Notes under the pieces: generated by a model | What the model was told of the DNA's origin: nothing | Database searches by the model: none | What the model saw: only the letters and a program-made list of their open reading frames with translations | Part shown: positions 56,175-64,000 of the stretch, one piece after another | Layout: every line of letters begins with the position of its first letter | How positions within the stretch are numbered: position 1 is the first letter of the stretch | DNA from: Ashinkailepas kermadecensis | Lineage: Eukaryota; Arthropoda; Thecostraca; Neolepadidae | Direction: 5' to 3' | Assembly (NCBI GenBank): GCA_034440615.1 | Contig: JAOTOM010004841.1 | Span: forward strand, 5,001-69,000 | DNA: 64,000 bases | Translations under genes and position numbers: made by a program

Positions 56175-56985
56175 GGGCCTAATACATCTTCGAAACCCTG
56201 CTGGTTTTAGGGCTTTGTTGCTTTTTTTGTGCACCGAGTATTTTTTACGTGTCAGGGCGCTTTCGAAGATCCCGATGTGTTTATTTAGCTACCGGTCGTT
56301 TTGTACGTTTTGGAACCATGTTGCCTTTTGTGGCCCCAGCCTCTTTTTCAGGCCCTTGTGCGTTCTCATGGCCCCTGTACGCCTTGCGAGCTTGCAGTGT
56401 ATTTTTTTAGAGCTTCCGGTATGTTTATTTAGGGCTGCAACGTATGTTTTAAGGCCCTATCGCTTTTTGGGAGACTCGGTGCGCCTTGGAGAGTTAGTTG
56501 TATTTTCGGGCACCGTTGTACTCTTAGGGTCCCGCTGTGTATATTTGGGGCTTCTGACGCACATTTGTGGAGCCCCAGCACGATTTTGGGGCCTCGGTGC
56601 GATTTTTCTGGGTCCCAGCGCTACTTATCGCGCCCAGGCGCGTGGTTCCGGAGTTCCAACGCCAGCTTTCTGGGGTCAACGCGATTTTTGTGGATCTTTT
56701 CTGGGTTTTTTTCAAGTCCGAATCCCAGCCTGATTGTGCGAGCCTCTGGCGCCATGTTTTTGTATCCCACCTCGATTTTTCGAGATCCGGTATGCTTTTC
56801 GGTGCCATACGCAATTTTTGAAGGCATCTGGAAAAAAATGTTCGGTACTCCAGAGCCATTTTCCTGACCCGGACATTTATTTGTTGGAATCCATCCTTTT
56901 TTGGAGGGCTCCAGCTTTATTTTTTGGGATATCGATCCAGTTTTGTGGTATAGGTGTAATTTCAGCAGTGTGAGGTAACTTATAA
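56175..56985 (+). repeat. right arm of an inverted repeat built of GGCCC-type units
   Basis: See 54908-55695. The plus frame 56173-56733 (186 codons) and the minus frame 55646-55131 (171 codons) are the same unit order translated and share VVLLGSRCVY and YRAQARGSG. They are diverged copies of a repeat; protein conservation is not implied. Confidence 0.75.
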
Positions 56986-58718
56986 AGGGATACCAAAAGA
57001 AAACCTTAGAACTGGGTGGTGGAGTTAGGGTTGAAATCCGACCAATCAGAAACCATAGTGGTAGGTTAGGCCCCTCCACAGGACAATTTAGTTGATAACT
57101 AATTATATTATTTCGAAATGTCCCCTTTGACAAAATAGCGGTCGAAATCCAAGGACTTTTTAATGGGCGTAGGTGCCCCCCCCCCTGCAAATCCGTTTGC
57201 CCCTCCTGCTTGACGCAAATATAGGTACTCCACTGGTCCCTCAATAATTTTCCGAAACATACGCCCATGGGGCAAAGCCAACATTGAGGGGACAAATTAC
57301 CCCTCACAAGCATACAATATAACATCCATGCCCCATATAAAATGGGATGAATGATGTTTTTAAATGCATTTCTTCCAACAAACTTCTTTTCTGTTAATAC
57401 AGCCTGCATGATTAGAGCTTCCCAGCTTCCATACCTCCTCAACGTCATTTACAAAACGGTACAGCACAGCGAAAACGATGGGCGTGACGGCGTGGAATTT
57501 GAAGGTTTGGATTATGTATGCACTGACATTGTTGCATTGCTGCATTGTCATTTATGCATTGCTGTTCAATGCTTGTTCTTGCCGTTAATTTATTCGCTGA
57601 GGATATATTTTAGCTCGTGTGACAGTTGCCTTGCAGCCAGCACCAAATGTTATAAAAAGAAACAAATTCCTAAGATGGCGCTCAGAAAACCAATGCAATC
57701 CACTTCTCGTTGTCACCTTTGCGAAATTGTCGTCCTAGGACTGAGAAGTGATCGTTCAAACTTTGCTTATGACATCAAGGTGGTGGGAATAAATAACAGT
57801 AGTGATGAATCTAGCTATATTCAGTTAGACTTGGAGGACTTAAAAGTGGGTTGATCAATGGCAGATATCTGTAAGATATGCTTAGCACCAGCCCCGCCAG
57901 CTCGCTGCAATCTAGAGGCCAGCGGGAAGATTCGAGAATGCATTGAGACGTTGGTTTGTTTTGGCACTGATGTATTTATCCAAATATTACTTATTTATAC
58001 CCTGGTATGGCTCAGTTTTCAGCGAAAATGATTAGTGCTATTGCGTTTTGAGTAAATGATGCACCATGCCAAGAACAAACAAAACTCCAGTATGAAATCA
58101 TGTTCCCCATTCTCGAACCATAGTAAGAGCCTAAAAACAATATGAGACCCTAACACAATGGAGGCCCCCTTTGGGGGAACAGGAGGCCCCCTTTCGACCT
58201 TGCCCCCTCCCCCTGGAAGAATTTCGTGGCGACGCCACTGAATGCCAAAGCTATCGTTGAAGAAGTTTGCCCGAATGCTCCTAGCTGAGATATGTAAAAC
58301 GGCACTTTGTGGTCTGCCCCCCCCCCCTCCCCCGTCGAAATGACTGGATGCGACGTGACCGGCATAAGTATGTATTTATGGGTGGAACTTCCAATAAAAT
58401 CCATCCATGACATGGCTATTGAGGATTTACGTAATGAACATCGAGCCAGCACTAACTTATAAAACAAACACACAAAAGACACTGGTTATTGCATATCGCG
58501 CTTATCTCATTTGCACTGTCTTGCGTGAAGCACTAGTGTAGTGTCCGAAAGGTTTGCGAAAATTGAATGCGGTTCTCTTGTATGGCCTTGTGTTTTCTAG
58601 GTGGTAACTTTCCATACATCCTCACGGGCACTAACACTAATTTCTGAAAGCTAGTTGGTGCTCAGCCATGCTTTCGTAGCACTCATGCACTGCCTGCTGA
58701 TAATAAAACTCCGACCAC
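56986..58718. other. mostly unassigned; one unknown 167-codon frame
   Basis: 57351-57854 on the plus strand is open for 167 codons (starts MMFLNAFLPTNFFS, ends QLDLEDLKVG) with mixed hydrophobic and Cys-rich stretches (CTDIVALLHCHLCIAV) and no recognised domain; coding status is doubtful (about 0.15). 58150-58245 has two GGCCCCC patches and ends GTGGCGACGCCACTGAA, the recurring end motif. Confidence 0.35.
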
Positions 58719-58844
58719 CAGGGGTGTCGATTTTTGAAAAACATTGGGGGGCCGAAGTGCCAACGCACTAGACCCCCCAAAAAAAAAAAAAAAAACTCAT
58801 CGGATTTAGCCCACTATATTTTCAGATCTCAGAAATTCTGATTT
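58719..58844 (+). other. sequence left of copy 2, with an A-run
   Basis: Begins CAGGGGTGTCGATTT, exactly inverted at 28597-28611 (see findings), and contains A17 at about 58780-58796. It is absent from copy 1. Confidence 0.4.
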
Positions 58845-58966
58845 TTATTCGACGATGTGTATGTTTATGTTTATTAAGCATCCTCACCAACGGGGAAAAT
58901 CGTCCAATAACTGGTGAAGTCGCATAATTAAAAGAGCAGTGTTCAGTACATGTCAACATAAGAACT

Positions 58967-59138
58967 CTTGGTTGGTTATTGGTTCTACGACACGTCGACC
59001 GTTGTGTCATATAGCGTCGCCAATCTCTCACGCCGATTGGTCGCGGGCGAAGAGTAGCGACAGGTGAGACTCGAACTCACCAACATAACAACTCTGAGTA
59101 ATAGCATGCGACTGCAGTGCCATATAGTGGGCTCGGAT
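58967..59138 (-). mobile_element. tRNA-derived SINE (family 1), copy in duplication
   Basis: Same insertion as 23534-23706, carried along with the duplication. The T-arm GGTGAGTTCGAGTCTCACC is preserved on the minus strand. Confidence 0.75.
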
Positions 59139-59330
59139 CTATCGTCACCGTCACCGTGACCGTCACTGTTACCCTCCTCCTCACTCCACACACCAACAAA
59201 CACACACCGGCTTAAATAAAAATACTTCAGCGATCAGATGCAGGCTAAAACACACCGGCATTGATGAAGCATCAGAGCACAGCAGACCTAAACGGTGATG
59301 ACGATGGGTGAAAGTATTTCCTTGGTGCCT

Positions 59331-60390
59331 AACGTTAGGGAGGGGAATTTTTCCCTTTAGTACGCCACTGCGGCTGCTCAACGTGTTTTTTCCGCAAATT
59401 GCACGATCGAGAGTAGAAAGGCCCTTCGGATAATTTTCTTTCGGGACCCATTCTTAATTTTCCTGTGCCCTGGTCGATTCGATGGAGTCTCCTTGTGGTT
59501 TTTGTGGTGAAGTCTATTTTTATAAGCCACCTGCAAGCTATTTTTGGAACCCGGTACGATTCTTCTGGCTCTCGGTGCGTTTTTTCCGGTGCCCAAACAG
59601 GTTTCTTTTCCGGCGTCCGACGACTTCTTATTTTGTGGATCTTTGACGCAATTTTTCCGTCCGCAAGGTGACATTCCGGGTATATATTGGTACTTGGGAA
59701 GCCAGCTGCAACTTGTGGGGCTCCGGCACGACGTTTTGGCCCCAGTGAGATTTTCAAGAGAAGCGGCGTGAATTTTTGTTGTCTAAGTGCGATTTTTTGG
59801 GGCCCCGTCGTCACTTGTTGGGTTCCCTTGCGGTGGCTACAGCACGTTTGTGGGGGCCCAACAAGTTTTGGTTTTGGAGCTATTGATGAGATCCCAGATT
59901 GATTTTCCGTGTCCGGACTGTTTTTCATTTACCCGGCTTCATTTGTTGGGTGATCTCAACAAGACTTTTAGAGCCCCGGTGGGCCTGTCAGGCCTTTGGC
60001 GTGATTTTCAGGGGTCCGGGTGATAATTCTTAGTACCCCAGTCTCGGCGTGATTTTCAGGAGGCCCCGGCCCGACCGTTTGTGGCCCCCGTCGTGATTTT
60101 CTTGAATCCTGGCACGACTTGTTTGCGGCCCCAACGTGATTTTCAGGGGCCCAGGTGCAAACTTTTGAGGCCCCAGCGTCATTATCGGGGCCCCTGCGCT
60201 ACGTTTCGGGGCCCCCAAAGTGATTTTTCTAAGCCCCGGTGCGATTTTTGGTGGACCGAGTGAAATTTTTAGGGAGCATAGCGCATTTTTTCCTAAGCTC
60301 GGCGGATTCTTGGGGGCCCCACAACCTATCAGGAGGGGGGGGGTAAGGAAACTGCCCACAATTCCCCCTCCCCATTCGGTATGTCACTGT
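59331..60390 (+). repeat. GGCCCC-type minisatellite, copy in duplication
   Basis: Counterpart of 23900-24970 with the same unit order and the same end motifs (ACGCCACTG near 59363, ATGTCACTG near 60381). Confidence 0.8.
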
Positions 60391-61619
60391 GCCATGCAAT
60401 GATGCAACATAAGAATCCAGGATTAGTTCATCTGTTTCATCGCTCACATGTGATTTCAACTCCCCAGTTATCCAGACAGTTTGAGGAAAGTCAAACATCT
60501 GCTACATGGATCAGCAAGGATGGATTGTAAGGCAACATGGATACCATGGAATTCCGGTCACAGTAGTTATGCTGCAATACATACCTTCTTCAACAGACTG
60601 CTTTGGAGATGGATGAGTTCCTGAAGTTTGGTCAGGGTTGGAGTTGGAGGTGGATGGAGCAACACTGTGAAGGACATAACATATGGTTCAAGAGACTTGT
60701 TTCCATTAACAATACAGGGGATGAAGTAACATTTTCATTGACTTCTATGGCTTTCATTGGCTTCATTGACTTCTATGGTGTCCTGAGTAAGTAGGACAAT
60801 CGAGATGGGTTTCTGTTATATGCATTGTAGAAGCAATGTTATAATGTAGCTTTTATACCCCAGTGAGAATGGTATGGATTCACTCATAAGTGAATTTGCA
60901 AACATACTGATATATCAGTTAACAACAATGCAGGGAGCTATGTGATCAACATGGTCTGTGCCCTAAAACCCAAATAACTAAGTAACAATGCAGGGAATCT
61001 GCTGCATAACAGTTTGACCATAAATTAGCCATGATATATGGCATCATACTTCCCATGCTATTTAGAATAGTGAGCTATAGTTTGTGTACAAACATCAGGA
61101 CATTAGAAATGTTAATTAACGTTACACACATCAGTTCCTAACAAGTGTCAGCAATACATTTCCTTCATGTGCTTTAAATATGATTCAAGAAAGCACTGTC
61201 ATGGATTTTAAACTTGCAAAAAGAGTGGGCCGCCTGGTATTTTGAGTGCTATTTGAGTGAATTTGCTGTCTTGTTAGTGAACTGACCACTTATTGAGATA
61301 TAAGTACTTTAACTTTGCCTGCTTCCATCATGAAAATTTGTAATTTTCCAATACATCAGAAATCATCAGAATAACTTCTTGTCCACAAACCGGTGTATGC
61401 ATTTCTATGAATTTCTCATATTTATTAACACAAATGATGTAGATCTGATCTGCAAATTTATAACTTAGAAAATGTTATCAGCACAGGATTCCATTCCTGA
61501 AAATATAGTACTTTCAACATGTTATTGTTCTTTATGAAGCAATAAGTGCAATGCTCTCATGCAGCATGCAGATGGAGGTTCATCACGTGCACCAGGTAGC
61601 ACAAAAAGAGATTTTATTG

Positions 61620-63500
61620 CAGTCTAAGGTAACCACAAGACAGGTTTTACACCCATTTTACCTCCACGAATCATTCAAAGGAGCTAGGTTTTGCCTAGTT
61701 GCGTTAGGCTAGGCTTTTGTTGTAAGTTAGTAAATTAAAAAGTCTTCAAAAACGGTTCAAGCTAGATTAGGCTATGTTAGACTTTTTAAGTTGAAAATGT
61801 TTGAGAACAAATGTTTTTTTTTTTTTGGGGGGGAGGGAAATTGGGCATAAAAATAATCATTTCTTGCATGGAAGTCTAGGCTAGGTTAGGTTAGGTTATG
61901 TTACATGTTTTTTTATCTGAACATTATTTTTCATCCTATATTATTCAAATCAAAGCCCCCTTTTCCATGTTATATTCCTCACAATTGAAAAGTGTGCATC
62001 TGCAGAGGAAATGAGCGGTTACATCATGTTCAGCACATTAACAAACACTGCATTAAAAAAGAAATTCAAAGAAGTCAGAAAGTACCATGAGCTGAAAAAT
62101 TACCCAAAAAGCCAGGTATTATCACAGTTTAAGGTAACCACACGACAAGTTTTACACACATTTTACCTCCATGAAGCATACAACCCCTTTGTACAACCCC
62201 TTAGGTTTGTCAGGTTAGGTTAGGCTTTTGTTGTAAGTTATAAAAAGAATCATTTGTTGGTAAATGATTTTTGTTAATTATTTTCTCTAGGAAAAAATAA
62301 TAAACGGTTCAGGCTAGCTTAGGTTAGGTTTTTTTCAGCTTAAAATATTTGAGAAAATTCCTCAAACATTTAAATTAAAAAACAATTAATTTCTTGTATG
62401 GGAAGTTGAACTATGTTAGGTAAGGTTATCATACATCTTGAACATTATTTGCATGCTATATTTCCTTACTCCACACCCTTTTTTGTGCTATTTTTTACTC
62501 CCAATTGAAAGGCATGCATTTGCAGAAGAAAGGATATTAAATTTGTGCTTTTATGTGTTTTATTAATATTTTTATATTTAAATTTCCAATGCAATGTTTA
62601 TGAATGTCACTAAGCTGATGGCACTACTCAGTTTCTGTGCAAATGCTTGTGGTTGTGAGCAGGTTGTGAGCAAAATAACATTAAAAATGGGCTTGGAGTT
62701 AGTAACATAGCAATTAAAAGAAATACATTACAAATTCAATATAACCTAAAGTAACCTAGCCTAACCTGACCTTGGAGAAAACAACTACAAAAAACAAGAT
62801 TGGAAAAATATATAGCAATTTATTTTCTTGAAATTTTGCAAATGAAAAAACCTAACCCAACCTAATCTAACCAGAATTATTGTGCTTTAAGGTGGTAACT
62901 AGGCAAGTTATTACACATTTGCCTCCATAAAGCAAACAAATGGGCTATGTTTGGTGATGTTAGATTAGTTTAAGTGTTTAAGTTCGACATTTTTTGCAAA
63001 AATTATTCCAAAATTTGAAAGAAATATATCTTTTTTTCTTTAAAAGCAGCTTATCTTAGATTAAGTTAAGATGGGTTACATTTTTCAATTGTAAAAAAAA
63101 ATACATTGCTTGGAATTTTTACAACTTGATGTTTTGGTTGTTTTTCTCCAAGGCGAGGTTAAGCTAGGTTAGGTTAGGTTATGTTGCATTTTTTTATTTA
63201 AAAAAAAAAATACTTTACCCTATGTCACCCAATTCAAAGCTTTTTGTTGGTGTTATTTTTCTCACAACCTGAAATGTAGGCATTTGTATAGAAAATGAGT
63301 GGTCCCATCATCTGAGTCACATTCATATAAACATTGCATTGAAATGATTTCATTCCACGAATTCATAAAACACCTTAAAACACAAATTTACCAAAATGAG
63401 CAGTAACATCATGTTCATCACATTCCTAAACATTGCATGGAAAAAAAATTACTCAGAAATTACCTTAAGCTGTAAATTTACCAAAAGGTGTGCCAACCCC
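61620..63500. repeat. GGTTA tract block, copy in duplication
   Basis: Counterpart of 26195-28060. The TTAAGGTNNNAAC block recurs near 61627, 62128 and 62888; GGTTAGGTTAGGTTA-like tracts lie near 61881, 62213 and 63169. Confidence 0.75.
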
Positions 63501-64000
63501 TGGACGGAAATGCAACACTAGGTGCCCCAATCCTGGGCAGAAAGGGTACTAAGAGCAGTGGAATGAAAATATGAATAAAAGTTAACTAAAAACAGCTCTT
63601 CTTGAAGACAAACGTGATAGTTATGTGATATTAACATGGAAACCCTGAGCACAAATCAGAAAAAGCATGGACTGGACTTTTTCAAGCTTACCTGCCAACT
63701 TCTTCAACTACTGTTCCTTTGGGAATTAAATATCAGCAAGCTATTTATTCACTATTTAAAATCACACCAATCCGCAGATACATCAGAATGTGCGAAGTAC
63801 AAAAACGAATCAGTACGACGTCACATGAGATTGGCCTCCGGATTAAACACTGCGCGCAATTGTACCACAAATGTCTTACCTCCGTCACATTTGTCACCGC
63901 AACCTCAAATTTAGACTTTAGGCGCTGGAATTTCTGTCACTGGAATTTTTTCTTTGGATGTTACGATTTTGGATGTTCTGAGGAACGCCCATCACGATTT

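Larger units (their letters stand above)
58845..64000 (+). repeat. copy 2 of the direct duplication, runs off the window
   Basis: Near-identical to 23412-28562 in the same orientation. Small differences include AACGTGTTTTTTTCC against AACGTGTTTTTTCC, loss of GGCTT at ~59875, and an ACAACCCCTT insertion near 62180. The same cargo is present: SINE at 58967-59138, minisatellite at 59331-60390, a 63-codon frame at 60603-60794 and GGTTA blocks at 61620-63500. Confidence 0.95.

Noticed and set aside
56173..56733. 186-codon plus frame with a similar frame on the minus strand at 55131-55646
   Set aside because: The similarity comes from an inverted duplication of the repeat DNA. There are no domains and composition follows the minisatellite.
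57351..57854. 167-codon frame as a host gene
   Set aside because: No recognisable domain and AT-rich composition unlike the P450 exons. Kept only as a note in the feature for that interval.

Overview
This is a repeat-dense stretch of an animal genome, most likely an arthropod (tick-like chelicerate or crustacean; the sequence alone does not decide). The pointers are one intron-bearing CYP3-clan-like cytochrome P450 gene, Penelope-like elements (PLEs), I-group and CR1/L2-like LINEs, a Tigger remnant, tRNA-derived SINEs, many interspersed TTAGG-type telomere-like tracts, and long TA, GA and CA microsatellites. There are no operons or ribosome-binding sites. Nearly all long reading frames are by-products of tandem repeats or transposon fragments.

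Layout. 0.8-2.5 kb: long inverted repeat (foldback-like). 5.0-6.7 kb: decayed PLE in a head-to-head inverted pair. 7.2-7.5 kb: 37-bp tandem array. 7.8-11.1 kb: a pair of ~215-bp inverted arms enclosing a homopolymer block, a cluster of AACGTACAA motifs and about 70 copies of a 20-bp repeat. 11.4-19.8 kb: a palindrome of about 8.4 kb with two head-to-head PLE copies, each with its own SINE and TA tract. 20.7-21.1 kb: LINE 3' fragment. 21.65-22.38 kb: 730 bp of (GA)n. 23.4-28.6 kb: first copy of a direct duplication of at least 5.15 kb; the second copy is 58.8-64.0 kb and runs off the window. 29.9-33.6 kb: I-group LINE with gag-like ORF1, endonuclease and decayed RT, abutting a second I-group LINE on the opposite strand (33.6-37.6 kb) with RT and RNase H. 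38.1-39.0 kb: deleted Tigger transposon. 40.2-42.4 kb: CR1/L2-like LINE interrupted by a 1-kb piggyBac-like MITE packed with nuclear-receptor half-sites. 43.2-44.7 kb: a possible exon remnant and three perfect hairpins. 45.1-47.5 kb: the P450 gene (minus strand) with a (CT)n tract in its intron and a 30-bp minisatellite upstream. 49.2-51.1 kb: 34-, 52- and 71-bp arrays. 52-57 kb: GGCCCC-rich minisatellites, part of them folded into an inverted repeat.

The only confident host gene is the P450. Most of the rest is nested transposition and local inverted or tandem duplication. The features that stand out are the PLE palindrome (both arms share an in-frame TAG inside the endonuclease), a second PLE inverted pair, the AGGTCA-loaded MITE, the recurring GGCCCC minisatellites with a shared end motif, and the recent 5-kb direct duplication. 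Identities quoted are by-eye estimates, not alignments.
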